A stretch of DNA of 64,000 nucleotides, taken from NCBI RefSeq assembly GCF_030272615.1, contig NC_081411.1, positions 836,246,136 to 836,310,135 on the forward strand. The letters run 5' to 3'. The DNA comes from Cryptomeria japonica (Eukaryota; Streptophyta; Pinopsida; Cupressales; Cupressaceae). The notes beneath the pieces are model-generated. The model made no database searches, was not told the origin of the DNA, and worked only from the letters and a program-made list of their open reading frames with translations. Below, piece after piece: positions 23,582 through 35,156 of this stretch. Position numbers and translations under genes: made by a program. Each line of letters starts with the position of its first letter. Positions within the stretch are counted from its first letter, which is position 1.

Positions 23582-23700
23582 CCGCTCTACTATATTCTCA
23601 AGGTCATGACCAAACTTGTTGAGAGCAGCAGCATATGCATCAATAATGCCAAGGTTTCCAATTGCATTTGTCAGTGCACGTCCTTGAAGATATTTGATTC
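23582..23700 (-). pseudogene. Captured exon of alpha-glucan phosphorylase
   Basis: The minus strand encodes YLQGRALTNAIGNLGIIDAY followed by ALNKFGHDLENIVE. This is the conserved N-terminal region of plant alpha-glucan (starch) phosphorylase, which in the enzyme follows the YLSMEF segment and precedes the ALGNGGLGRLA motif. That next motif is absent: the homology stops at GAGCGG|GTATAG, which looks like an exon end with its GT splice donor. The piece was therefore captured from genomic DNA with part of the intron. The codons before YLQGRAL show no clear phosphorylase match. It is about 120 bp of a gene of several kilobases and cannot be functional. Its presence is a known habit of CACTA elements. 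Confidence 0.85.
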
Positions 23701-24513
23701 GTGATTGATTGCTAAGGACACAATTTAGTTCACCAAAAAACACCATGGAAATCCTCTTCACCCTACCCATGAATAGAGTGGCTCATTATCTCACCCAAGA
23801 AATAGAGAGCTAAATAGAAGCCCAAGTTTTGCTTGTATCTCTTCGTAAGAAGGTGTGGAAGTACGATACAGTCTAGTCCTATTGATGTCACTACCTTTGT
23901 TGCCTTTATAACGGCCCATGCCTATGATCCTACAACTCCAATTTGTACTTGGGTGGGCCCCCATGCAAGGTGGGTGGGAGGAAGAGAGTTGGTGGAGGAG
24001 ATAGTTCCCCAAGGATTTATAAACCGGTGTTGGTGGGGAGGAAACTACTATGTGGATCGAGCTGCCTAAACTGCTATGCCTTGTTCCCTCAAAAACTACT
24101 CTTTGGGTGTTTGTGTGGGAGCAGATAGTTGCAAATCAAGCTCGACTAGAGTTAGCAAGAATGGGACGCCCTCAACTATAATGGTGAAGAACACCCGACA
24201 TGGATTGATCTGCCTCTATTGCTAGACATTCATCGCTTCTACTGGTCCTTTATTGCAAGACATTCATAGCTCTGTTGTCCTCCAGAAAACAACAACTATC
24301 CATAGTAATAACCTAATTCTTCTATACAAGCAGGCAAGGCCAACAATACTACATTATCTTTAGCTCACTTAGTTCACTCTGTATGCAGATCCTCCAACAA
24401 CAGTTTGAGATACAAAACCCACTTCAAGATACGAGGTAGCTGACTTCATTGGATTGTTCAGCTCCCTCGAGAAAGGTTACAGCTCCATCCTCCAAGAAAA
24501 AACTAGTTGTGGC
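23701..24513. other. CACTA interior, relatively GC-rich part, unrecognised
   Basis: 23790-24130 is richer in G and C than its surroundings and has short open frames on both strands, for example a plus-strand frame with TTPICTWVGPHARWVGG. I do not recognise it; it may be another captured fragment. GTGGC at 24509-24513 is the left target duplication of B-III. Confidence 0.4.
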
Positions 24514-25317
24514 TACTAGGATTCCCATAGATACTAAGAGGGGGGGTGAATTAGTATTCAATTGGTATATTAAATTTCTTAACTTAAAACATGCAGAACA
24601 TATTAATACTATGTACTGGTAAGTAGAAAGTAATGCAATAAACAGAGATAAAAACAACCACATGAAAAACACACCATAACACAAGGATTTAACGAGGAAA
24701 CCTGGTGTGGGAAAAACTTTGGTGGGATTTGTGACCCACAATATTCACTTACTGGCCAATAAGAGAATATTACTGCTACAAGAGGGGCCTGCACATGCAG
24801 GAAGGCCAACTGCCTAGAGCTCACTGCTCAAATACAAAATAGGAAGTCTCACTGACTTACAAAATGGATTATATAAATCCAGTGTCTTGTACTGCTTCAA
24901 AATAGCATCTATAATGCCAGATCCAGTACCGGTTTCTATTATGCTTCTTATATAAACCCTTAACCTATAATTCGCATAATAGGTCTACCCTACTTTGCCT
25001 AATTACATTCCTCTTCCTTACTTACAAATGTTCTACAATGATCTCTCTTATATAAGAGTCATTTTACAACTTTCCAATTCGGCTTACAATGATTTTACAA
25101 ATAATAAACAAAATATATTACAACAAAAATCATGTCGGCCTCTGTGCCGGTATGCTACCTTTAACTGTCGGTGCTGGTGATCTGAGTGTCGGTGTAGAGT
25201 CTGATCTTGCTAGTGCCGGTGAACTGCCTTGCCAGTGACATAGGATTGTAAGGTTGCGATCAATGACAAAACCTTCAATCACCTACAATGTCTCATTGGA
25301 GTGTGCATATGCCAACA
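24514..25317 (-). repeat. 3' LTR of B-III
   Basis: 804 bp, ending (plus strand) GTGCATATGCCAACA. The polypurine tract is complementary to ATCTCCCCCTTTGG (25318-25331). Confidence 0.9.
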
Positions 25318-25525
25318 ATCTCCCCCTTTGGAATTGATGGCAACACTCATGAGAAAATTTCAAAAGTGTATTAAAAAATTGTAATCCGAAAATGTGTACC
25401 AAAAATATATGAGCTCCCCCTGAACAGATAAGTCTTTTGCAGATTATTTTCTCATACTACTACTCCCCCTTTGGCATCAATGACAAAGGTTGTCAAGGTG
25501 TCAATAGAGTTGTAGTTTTTCTATC

Positions 25526-28500
25526 TCAACCTTGTAACTCGGTGGTTACAATTTGGAAAAGATCTGCCAAAACCAAATTTATGCTTTCCATAAACTTCTT
25601 ACTGTCTTTTATTGCTGCCTCTGTTCTTTGAACTATACCGGTGAGGTGCTGCATATGCTCTGTCAATGTTTTCTGTCCTTGTACTAATGCCTCAGATATT
25701 TCCTTTCTCAAGGATGCTAGATAGTCCAATCTTGGACTTAGTCTTAGTCTCAGATTTTTAGCCTTGTTTATTATTCTCTCCTTTTCTCTCTCTAGCTTTA
25801 GTAGTTCTACCTCAAAACTAGTTATCTTTTGCTCAAACTAATAATGTATCACATGAATTAACAAAATTGTCTAGAAGTTTATTTATTTCTTCTTGTACCT
25901 TGCTCATTTTCTTATCTATGTCCACTGTTAAAAAGTTTTGTCTTGCAAGTATCTCTATATAGAGTTTTGAATTCCATCAATATGTTACATAGTTCTGGTA
26001 GAAGTGTGTCAAATTCCCTAGTACACTTCTTTATTTGATTCTCAAAGAATTTTTGTTTTTCAATTTCCAACCTGTCTTTGAATGCTTGTTCCTTTATTTG
26101 TTCAATTGTCACTGTGTTGTCAGTAATATACTTTGACAAAGTGTCAAGTTGACTTAAAGAATCCTTATTATCTATGTTGCATTTTGGAGCTATCATCTTC
26201 AAAATTGGGATTGTGTCATCTATAGATTTATAAGCTTGTGAACTACAATCAGTTATTTTCTTCAAAAAATCTAAAAGAACTTCAGTTACATTGGTTGATT
26301 TATAGCCTGCAAAGGAGGAACCAACATTTTGAATTCCACTGATGGAGGAAGTAACCATGCTTGTAGTGACCTCTGGTAGGTCAATCTGTGTTTCCATTTC
26401 CTTAAGCAAGGGTTTTTGTTTCTCTCCTGTTGCCGGTGGCACTATTTCCATATGAACTTGTTGCTGTTCTAGAGCCTATTGCTCTGCTTGTTTCTCTATC
26501 TGTGTCTCTATCTTCCCATCTGTCGGTTTACCTTCAGTCTTATCAGTGTTGTCAGCTACCGGTGGCTCACTAGCCATGTCAGTTTTACCAGTTGTGTCCT
26601 TGTCTATCACAATGTTGACCTTTTGAGTATCAACATCCACTGTGTATAATACCTCAAGATTAGGATTAGTATCCTCTTGTGATACATCCATACTTTCATC
26701 TGATAGTTGGTCTTCTGTTGTTGTTACCGGTGGAGTAATCAGAGGCGGTGGGGATAAGTTATCTTTTATTTTGATACTAGGAGGTCCACTAACCTTTCCT
26801 TTACCCTTATCTTTGTCTTTCTGATAGACTTTGATAGGCTTGGGGTTCTAGTATTCTTCCTGATTTTCTTTCTCCACAAGGAATATATCCCATCCATTTT
26901 TTGTTTCTTCTATTACCTCATTTACTCTTCCTTCCATTAGTGCAATATGTCGGTGTGCAGTAGAGAATTCAGACTGGTTGGCCTTTGCAATCAGATCATC
27001 TATTTCTTTTGGAGAGTTGACTAGGTAGACAGCAAGTAATTTTTCAATTTTGATTTTCTCGTCAAGTTCTACAATAGATTGTCTTCTTGCTTCCAGTCTC
27101 TTGAATAATTCATTTGGTAGTTCATCTACAACTTGCATCAAAAACTTCTTATAGATATCCAAGTGTAAAATGACAGTGTTTTCAACTTGCTCTTTCTCAT
27201 CTGTTGATAGTGTATCATATAATTTTTCTATGTTCTTGAGATTTCCTTCTTCTATGATTTCATCCAATAGTTTGTCAATTGGAGAAATATTCTGTTGATT
27301 CCTTTTCTTCTTAGGTGTTAGCTTTTTCTTTGGGGTTTTCTTCTTTACCGGAGACCTCACTGCCTGTTGTTTTTGTCTAGTTCTTCTAGGCGAGGGTGTG
27401 GATACCGGTGAAGGTTGTCTTTCCCTTACAACTCTTTTAAATTCGGCTGGCTTGTCACTCTCTGAAGAAGTTGCTACCGGTGACAGGTGAGTTTCTAGTT
27501 GTTGTTCTTGTAACTCATCTTCAGTGATACTGGTTTGTTTCAATACATCTTCTTTTATAGCCTTGGCCTACCTTGAACCTCTTCTCATAGTTGCTTCTAC
27601 TTTCTTTACTCTCTTCTTAGATTGAATTTGGCTTTCAATGGTCTCAGCACTACCAAATACTTCTTCTTTAGGTTCATTTGGTGCTTCCAAAAGAGCTTTT
27701 GCATATGTTTCAATGATGTGGTCATTAGTCTCATAGCCCATTTCAGTAACCCAAATTGTTCTTGGGATAACTACTTCCATCCAGATCTCATCCTTTTAAA
27801 TCACAAAATATATATCATCCTTGTATTTGTTAACAATTTCCTATGATAGTCTGATTCTTTTGTTCATTCTGGCCTTTAGTGCTTGAAAATACTCATCAAT
27901 ATTCTTTTCCTTGTTTTCACCCATGTTGTTAAATAAGTTTGATAATTGTTTTCCTACTGGTATGTCAAATCCAAGATTCTTGTTGCCTATACTGGGTACC
28001 TATTTGGTTATATGTAGCATTAAGCATAGAAGTAAATTACCAAATCTAAAAGTTCCTTTCTTATCCTTCTTGATCTTCCCTAACTTGTCAATCAATTCAT
28101 CCTTTAGCCATTCACATATATCAATTTTCACATTTTCTTTTAACATATCATGTGCACTTTTTATGTATAAACTGGAAACTGAGTTAAGTCTGTTTGCATG
28201 TGTTGCTTTGTATCCTAAAATCATGCTAACAAATCTCACATTTATGTCAATCACATCATTAACCCTTAGAGACCTTATGTCAGATGTTGCACCAGTTAGG
28301 TTCATTACTAGGTCATTTGAGACCTTCTTTGTTTTGTCTGGTCTGCTACCAGTGGAGGGTAACCCTGTTACAGCTTTCACCGCTTCCTTGGTAATTTTAT
28401 GGATTGAATCTAACCAAAAGAATGCACCATGTACTCTGCTTAATACTATCCTAATAACTTCCTTGGGGAAATACAGAATGCTGAGAATTTTTGTGAATCC

Positions 28501-28645
28501 TAGGGTTTCAATAATTTGGTGTTCAGGTTTTACTTTACCGAAATCATCACAGATAACATATTTGTACATGTTATTGATTTCTTCATCTCCTAATTCTTCT
28601 ATATGGCAATGGATATAGATTCTAGGGTCTTCTGCATAAACAACT
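25526..28645 (-). pseudogene. B-III ORF2, C-terminal part
   Basis: This continues ORF2 from the solo LTR insertion at 28645 down to a TGA at 25526. It contains the conserved block KEVIRIVLSRVHGAFFWLDS (about 28400-28460), FRFGNLLLCLMLHITK (about 28005-28050), a shared TAG stop after that motif, WVTEMGYETNDHI (about 27725-27760), and a basic stretch with KKKTPKKKLTPKKKRNQQ (about 27285-27345). Long charged coiled-coil regions follow, and the end is ISEALVQGQKTL with SINLVLADLFQIVTTELQG. No enzyme motif is recognisable. The basic stretch would suit nuclear localisation or nucleic-acid binding (inference). Several frame breaks are present. Confidence 0.75.
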
Positions 28646-30580
28646 TGATGCTCTGCAAAAAGGATTAGAAAATCTGTTTGATGGCAACACACAAGAGCAC
28701 AAGAAACAAACGTTAGTGTTAGCAACAAAAGATTATCCTAAACAGGCATATCAAGAGAGATATTAAGCATGAAATAGAAAGCATATAAACATAGAATGAA
28801 ATAGCTAATCAAGATGCTCATAGTTGCTCCTCCCTTGTTCCTCTCCTCTCCAAGTCCCAAATGAGTGTAGCTCTCAGCTTTTAGCACTAGCCATGGATGC
28901 CATATGGAGATTCAAGATGGTTGAATATGATATGCAAATACTATGCAAGAGTAGATAGTGATGCTATGAAAAAGCTCTATGCTAATGCCAGTATAACAAC
29001 AATACTCTAAAAATGCTTCTTCTTTTGCTTGAGGAGAAGGGTTCTATTTATAGAAGAAATAGGGAAATGAAGGGTTAAGATTGAATGGTTTAATCAAGGG
29101 CCAAGCTTGAAAGTTGGGGATCCATGTGCACAATTGGCACCAATAAAATGGTGACAAGTGTCAACATAGGATTGGGTTGAGAGAGGAGGTTGGAGGCATT
29201 AAAGGCCTGAGAAGACTTCATGGTTATCTAGAAGGTAAGGGTCAAGCCTAAATTAGGATTACCCACTGGATTAGGAGTTAATGCAAGGATAAAACCTTTG
29301 TGCAAATGATTAAGAGATAATCATGGTCAAAGCATTAAAGGTTTGATGAGACCCTTGGGTTGGGTAGAGGTTGAGTCAAAACAAATGTTTTAACCATGTG
29401 GGAGGGTTTGAGGTAACCATTAATGGTTATTGGAGACTTTGGGGATTAAGTGGTTGAAGGTTGAAAGCCTTCAATGGTTATCAAAGACTTTGAGCCATTT
29501 AGTGGTTGAAGGTTGGAAGCTTTCAAAGGTTATCCAAGACTTTGAGGGTTAATTTGTTGAACACACAAAGCATTAATTGCTTTTCAAAGACTTTGGAGTC
29601 TTTGAGAAGTGACTCCAATTTGCTTAGGAATGTGACAATATTTAGGGGATGGATTAGGCTAATTAGGAAGGGTTTAGAAGAATCTAGAAGGGGTTTAGGC
29701 ATACAAGTGGATTTTGTAGGAAAATGCAAGTGGGAGAAATTTTGGTATTTTCAATTAAAATAAAATCATTTATTTCAATTAAATGGTGTAATTTGCATTT
29801 GGATAAATATTCAAATAAATATTAATTTATTTAAATGAGAAAAATGAAGATAAAGCATTAAAATGCTTGAAGACTTTGAGGGAAACCATTAAAGGCTTGA
29901 AGACTTTAAGGAAAACCATTAAAGTCTTAAGAAGACTATAGAAGGAAGCCATCAAGTTTGAAGACTTTAAAGCCATCAAGTTTGACTACTTTAAGGGAAA
30001 CCATTAAAGGTTTCAAGTGGGTGAGGATAAATAGGATTTTAAATAAATAATTTATTTAAAATAGTTGTGCAACTTGTTTTTGTAGGAAAATACAAGTGGG
30101 TGGAGGATAAAGGTGATTTAAATAAATTATTTATTTAAAATAATTGTGCAACTTGCATTTGTAGGAAAATGCAAGTGGGTGGAGGATAAAGGTGATTTAA
30201 ATAAATTATTTATTTAAAATAATTGTGCAACTTGCATTTGTAGGAAAATGCAAGTGGGTGGAGGATAAAGGTGATTTAAATAAATTATTTATTTATTTAA
30301 ATGTGAGAGGTGGGATTTTGGGGGTTTTAAATAAATATTAATTTATTTAAATGTGAGAGAAGATTTAATTAAATAAATATGATTTATTTATTTAATTAAT
30401 GGTCTGAATTTGGTTAAGTGAATTAAATCAAATAAATTGAATAATTTATTTAATTAATAGGAGAATAGGGTTAAGATGAATTAATTAAATATTAATTTAA
30501 TTAATTATTAATTGATGGTTAAATAATCAAATAAATACTAAGTATTCATTTAATCAAGTGGACAGATTTATGTGACTACA
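28646..30580 (-). mobile_element. Solo LTR inside B-III
   Basis: A 1935-bp insertion with TG...CA ends (TGATGCTCTGC to GTGACTACA) and the 5-bp duplication CAACT (28641-28645 and 30581-30585). It has no internal coding region, no primer site and no second LTR, so it is best read as a solo LTR left by recombination. On the minus strand a TATA box, TATAAATAGAACCC (about 29043-29056), precedes the last 400 bp, which sets the orientation. The rest includes 79-bp tandem repeats. It interrupts ORF2 about 45 codons from its start. Confidence 0.87.
30067..30303 (-). repeat. 79-bp tandem repeats within the solo LTR
   Basis: About three copies of a unit starting GTGCAACTTG at 30067, 30146 and 30225, each with GGAAAATGCAAGTGGGTGG (or close) and AATAAATTATTTATTTAAA. 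Decayed related units continue on both sides (29990-30420). Confidence 0.85.
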
Positions 30581-30585
30581 CAACT

Positions 30586-30720
30586 CCTTTGGGAAAAAGC
30601 ACCTACATTGTCATCCTTTTTGGCTATCTCAGGAACTAGCTGAAATGCGGGCCTAGGTCATTTGATTAACTCAACTACAGTAGGGTTTGCTATGAATTCA
30701 GGTGTAGAGGAGGATGCCAT
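30586..30720 (-). pseudogene. B-III ORF2, N-terminal part
   Basis: It starts at the ATG complementary to 30718-30720 (MASSST), which matches MASSYVPEF of B-I at 62905. It continues with AKKDDNVGAFS before the solo LTR. An in-frame TGA replaces a codon just before RPAFQLVPE. The region upstream (30721-31000) is the ORF1-ORF2 spacer. Confidence 0.75.
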
Positions 30721-31142
30721 GATTATAAATACCTTTTTCTACCTTAGGAAGGATTGATTGCTGAAGTGCTTTGCCTCTTTGCTCGAATTGCCTTAGGTCT
30801 AGAGATTTTGTGTTCTTTGAATGTTTGAATGCTCGGTGAAGTGAAATGGAGCCAAAAAAATTAATTTATAATGTCAATTTTCCAACTACCACATTTAATG
30901 CTTATCGGTTAAGTAATCATTTAACATATCTGCCAGTATAGAAGTAAATTCAACTTCTTACCACCAACCGAGGGAATAATAGCATATGTCTCATTGATTG
31001 CCAAACCCTCAAGGAAATTTCTTCAATTTGATGAAGAGACTCCTGCTGGTGGAGTGCTACTCTATTCTGCCAGTGGAGTGTTGCTTGGTTCTACCAGCGA
31101 AGTAGTATTCCTATCCATATTCAGTTTTGATTTCCTAATCCA

Positions 31143-32159
31143 TTATTTTAAAAATTCTTTCTTAACTTCTTCAACCTTTTCTTTTCCTTTCAAACTAGGA
31201 CCTTCGTTGTTTGCCGATGATCCTTTACTTCTACAAAATTTAGCAATATGCCCAATTTTGTTACATGCATAGCAAGTCGCATTATTCTTCTGAATAGCTT
31301 TCCCATAACCTATGCTGGTTTGTGTTCTACATTGATTAGATAAGTGTCTAAATCTTTGACAAACATAACATTTTACATTCATTCTATAGTTCTCAGAGTT
31401 ATGGCCAGCTTTGTTGCATTTTGAATATTGGCCAGTGGGGGTGTTGATATTCTGATAATTTCTAGATCTACATTGATTTTCTCTATGACCATACTTGTTA
31501 TAGTTAAAGCATTTTCCATTAAATTTATAAGCAGTAGGTTCTCTTACCGATTTTCTATGATTCTGTGTGTTTGTAGTATGGGAGCTTTCACCGACTTCAA
31601 AGCCAATTCCACAAGTGTCACCTTTAGGTTTTTGATTCTTTAGCAAGTTACCAAGTTCTTCTGGGCTTTTCTTGAATTTCTCTTTATGTTGATTTGCAGT
31701 ATCTAGTTCTCTTTCTAAGACTTCTTTCTGTCTCATCAGTTCATTGGAGTCATTCTGAGTGTGCATCAGATCTGTCTTCAACAAATCATTTTCATAACTG
31801 AGTCTTGTGTTTTCATTTGCAGCATCACTTAGTCTTCTAGTCAAATCTTCTTCATTCTTCTTTCTATCTTCAATTTCTTTACAAAATCTCATAGTCATAT
31901 CCTGCATCTCATTCTTTGTTGTCATGTTCTCTTTATTCAGCTTGTTTATCATATCATTAAGAGTTTCTTTTTCATCATTCTCATTTTGCATCTTTTCACA
32001 AAGTTCTCTTCTCTTATTTCTTGAAATAGTAAGATTTTCTTGAAGTGCTTGAATAATATCCTGAGTAGCCTTTAGATCATCTTCAAGTTTGATATTTTTC
32101 AATTTTTCTGCATCATAGTCTGAGAGAGCTCCTTCAAGTTGCTTCATCAAATTTTCCAT
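31143..32159 (-). CDS. B-III ORF1: coiled-coil protein with four CCHC-like knuckles
   Basis: The best preserved ORF1 of family B, 338 codons from the ATG at 32159; a TTG nine codons upstream is in frame but less likely to be the start. Residues 1 to about 170 are highly charged with heptad-like leucines (MENLMKQLEG onward) and should form a long coiled coil. About residues 217-309 hold four knuckles. Two are degenerate (CFNYNKYGHRENQC and SKCNKAGHNSENY). The third, CYVCQRFRHLSNQC, has lost the glycine, and the fourth, CYACNKIGHIAKFC, is canonical. Such knuckles bind RNA in gag proteins. The usual capsid domain of Copia gag is absent. It probably packages element RNA or interacts with a helper gag (inference). 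Confidence 0.82.
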   Translation of the reverse strand: MENLMKQLEGALSDYDAEKLKNIKLEDDLKATQDIIQALQENLTISRNKRRELCEKMQNENDEKETLNDMINKLNKENMTTKNEMQDMTMRFCKEIEDRKKNEEDLTRRLSDAANENTRLSYENDLLKTDLMHTQNDSNELMRQKEVLERELDTANQHKEKFKKSPEELGNLLKNQKPKGDTCGIGFEVGESSHTTNTQNHRKSVREPTAYKFNGKCFNYNKYGHRENQCRSRNYQNINTPTGQYSKCNKAGHNSENYRMNVKCYVCQRFRHLSNQCRTQTSIGYGKAIQKNNATCYACNKIGHIAKFCRSKGSSANNEGPSLKGKEKVEEVKKEFLK

Positions 32160-32230
32160 CTCTACCAGTGTCAAGATCTTCCTCAAGTTGTTAGGCTTCT
32201 AAAAATAGAGGACCAAGCTCTGATGCCAAT

Positions 32231-33035
32231 TGTTAGGATTCCCACAGATACTGAGAGGGGGGGGTGAATCAATATCTAACTGGTATATTAAATTTCTTAA
32301 CTTAAAACATGCAGAACATAGTAATACTATGTACCAGTAAGTAGAAAGTAATGCAATAAACAGAGATAAAAACAACCACATGAAAAACACACCATAACAC
32401 AAGGATTTAATGAGGAAACCCGGTGTGGGAAAAACCTTAGTGGGATTTGTGACCCACAATATTCACTTACTAGCCAATAAGAGAATATTACTACTACAAG
32501 AGGGCCCTACACATGCAGGAAGGCCAGCTGCCTAGAGCTCACTGCTCAAAGACAAAATAGGAAGTCTCACTGATTTAGAAAATGGATTGTATAAATCCAG
32601 TGTCGTTTACTACTTCAAAATAGCATCTATAATGCCAGATCTAGTACTGATTTCTGCTCTGCTTCTTATATAAACCCTTAAACTATAATTCGCATAGTAG
32701 GTATGCCTTATTTCACCTAATTACATTCCTCTTCCTTACTTACAAATGTTCTACAATGATCTCTCTTATATAAGAGTCATTTTACAACTTGCCAAGTCAG
32801 CTTACAATGATTTTACAAATAATAAACAAAATATATTACAACAAAAATCCTATCGGCCTCTGTGCTAGTATGCTACCTTTCACTGCCGGTGCCAGTGATC
32901 TGAGTACCGGTGTAGAGTCTAATCTTGCTAGTGCTAGTGAATTGCCTTGTTGGTGACATAGGATTGTAAGGTTACCATCAATGAAAAAACCTTTAATCAC
33001 CTACAATGTCTCATTGGAGTGTGCATATGCCAACA
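32231..33035 (-). repeat. 5' LTR of B-III
   Basis: 805 bp, from TGTTAGGATTCCC to GTGCATATGCCAACA on the plus strand. Similar to the LTR at 24514-25317 with scattered changes. Confidence 0.91.
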
Positions 33036-33401
33036 ATGGCATTACGTAGACACAATCTCGATATAGTTGCTGGCATTTGACCGAGGTGGAACTTTGGGCA
33101 GGTATACACCATTGGGGTAGCAACGTGAGAATGGGAAGACACCGTGAAAATGATTACAAATGTCTTTTTCTTTTTTTTGTAAGTAATGCTTGCTATCATC
33201 GAAATTTTGATGAACGTGGGCACTTTTTGTAAAAAACATAAATGTCATTGCCAATTCCTTTTCTGTCGAAAACATATATTGAATTATCATCGGAATTTCG
33301 ATGAATGTGGGCAATTTTTCAAAAAAAAATCAAATTTGTTCACAATATATACCTTCTCCATCGGAAACCTCTGTCAGAATTTTAGGCCAAATATATTAGT
33401 G
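33036..33401. repeat. CACTA right subterminal and terminal region
   Basis: No gene. Variants of TCGAAATTTTGATGAACGTG (33197) and TCGGAATTTCGATGAATGTG (33290) repeat motifs of the left end. The last 32 bases (33370-33401) are the terminal inverted repeat, ending ATTAGTG, followed by TGG. Confidence 0.82.
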
Positions 33402-33404
33402 TGG

Positions 33405-35156
33405 AAATAATCATAACTGACCTGGCAATGCCTCAACTGGTACAATACGCTGAGACAGTTACACCAACACAATTAGAGAATTCAACTGTGACTAATGATC
33501 AGAATAGTGAACCCGAAGTTCAGAAGACACCAAGGTATGTAAGGTTAAATCATTTTGAAGATTAAATCATTGGAGATAGGAACAAGGGAGTTATGACAAG
33601 GAGAAGACTGGCAAATGAAGAGGTATGTCTTATTTCTCAAATTGAATCAGCATCTATTATTGAAGCTTGTAAAGATAAACATTGGTTAAAGGATATAGAA
33701 GATGAATTAGATCAAATAATGAAGACTGAGACTTGGAATTTAGTTCCCCGACCTAAAAATAAGAATGTTATTGGAACTAAATGAGGATGGTCAAGTTGTA
33801 AAAAACAAGGCTAGACTAGTTTTTAAAGGATATTGTCAAATGAAAGGAAATGATTATGGTGAGACATTTGCACCTGTAGCTAGAATTGAATTTGTTAGAC
33901 TGTTTCTTGCCTATGTAGTTTATAAGAACTATAAGGTCTATCAAATAGATGTTAAATGTGCATTTCTAAATTGTGAACTTGAGCAAGAGGTATACATTAA
34001 GCAACCTGGTGAATTTTCACTAACAGATGACAAAGATATGGTTTGCTGGTTAAGGAAATCTTTATATGGATTGAAACAAGATCCTAGAGCTTGGTATGCA
34101 AGGTTGGATAAATATCTTTTGAAGCTTGGTTTTACTAAAGGCAATGCTGACAGTAATTTATATTATAATATCACTGATGATGATATTCTGATTATTGAAG
34201 TATTTGTTGATGATATCATTTCTGGAGGTGAAGACAAACTGTGCATGGAATTCTCTAATAATATGAAGAATGAATTTGAAATGTCCATGATTAGTGAGAT
34301 GAGATTTTTCTTAGGTTTGCAGATTACTCAAATTGACAAAGGCATTTTTATCTGTCAAACTAAGTATCTAAGGGAATTATTAAAGTTGTTTGGTATGGAT
34401 AATTCCAAACCAGTAAGTACTCATATGGTGACAAGTGAGAAATTATCTATCAAAGACACATCTGCATTGGTAAATTTGATAAGGTATACGTCTATGATTG
34501 GTGGCTTGTTATATCTAACTTAGACTAGACTAAATATTATGAATGCAGTGGGTATTATTTCAAGATATCAAATTAATCCTAAAGAAAATCATGAATGTAC
34601 AGTAAAGAGAATATTTTGGTATTTGCAAAGAACAAGAGAATATGGATTATGGTATTCTAGAGATGATAACTTCACTTTATGTGCATATACAAATTCATAT
34701 TGGGTAGGAGATACTGATGATAGGAAGAGAACTTCTGGAGGAGCTTTCTTTCTTAAAAATAAATTGGTTTCATGGATCAAGAAAAAACAATCATGCATTT
34801 CTTTATCTATTGCAGAAGCTGAATATGTTGCAGCAACAACTAATTGCACTCAAGTCTTGTGGATGAAGAAAATGTTGAAGGATATCAAGGTAAATTGTAG
34901 TGAGCTGGTAGTTGTCTATTGTGATAACTCTATAGCTATTGACATGTCTAAGAATTCGGTATTTCACTCTAAGACTAAGCACATATCAATAAAATATAAC
35001 TTTCTAAAGGACAAGGTGGAAGAAAAGGAAGTCAAATTGGTTTATGTGAACACTAAAGAATAGATTGCAGATATATTCACTAAACTATTGTCTAAGGAAT
35101 CATTTGAGTATTTAAGAGACAGGTTAGGGGTATCTACCCCTCCAACAGAGACTTAA
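33405..35156 (+). pseudogene. Copia A reverse transcriptase and RNase H
   Basis: The continuation of Copia A after the CACTA insertion, in the frame left at 5358. It shows MTRRRLANEEVCLISQIE, TWNLVPRPKNKNVIGTK (33730-33784), then a deletion of about 20 bases that shifts the frame and removes most of the WVFRNKL block. RT follows, with FAPVARIEFVRLFLAY, SLYGLKQDPRAWYARLDKYL and the catalytic FVDD (about 34203-34215). RNase H has SYWVGDTDDRKRTSGG, SLSIAEAEYVAA and YCDNS. YLT*TRLN at about 34520 has TAG where element C has CAG, and KE*IADIF near 35060 has another stop. It ends at the TAA at 35154-35156. Confidence 0.92.

Larger units (their letters stand above)
24514..33035 (-). mobile_element. 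Non-autonomous LTR element B-III
   Basis: A minus-strand member of family B, with LTRs at 24514-25317 (3') and 32231-33035 (5'). It is flanked by GTGGC (24509-24513) and ATGGC (33036-33040), a 5-bp duplication with one mismatch. The left terminus is TA instead of TG, a probable later mutation. The internal region (25318-32230) encodes ORF1 (coiled coil plus zinc knuckles) and ORF2 (no known domain). There is no protease, integrase or reverse transcriptase. ORF2 is split by a solo LTR at 28646-30580. The primer-binding site near 32217-32230 (ATTGGCATCAGAGC) is of the Met-tRNA type used by Copia elements. Confidence 0.9.
5359..33401. mobile_element. CACTA (EnSpm) DNA transposon carrying captured gene fragments
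   Basis: The left end is CACTAGTACATTTGGGCC and the right end, read inward on the other strand, is CACTAATATATTTGGCC. Both are flanked by the 3-bp duplication TGG (5356-5358 and 33402-33404). These are the defining features of CACTA elements. Removing it and one TGG restores the Copia A reading frame. Its own sequence is 5359-12014, 20143-24513 and 33036-33401, about 11.4 kb once Copia C and B-III are subtracted. I recognise no TNP1 or TNP2 transposase, so it looks non-autonomous or internally deleted. It carries fragments of a DRM DNA methyltransferase and of a glucan phosphorylase. Strand cannot be assigned without a transposase. Confidence 0.88.

Noticed and set aside
33011-33410. Overlapping short frames near the right CACTA end as small genes
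   Set aside because: They lie in subterminal repeats, cross the B-III LTR border, and have no motif or shared start.
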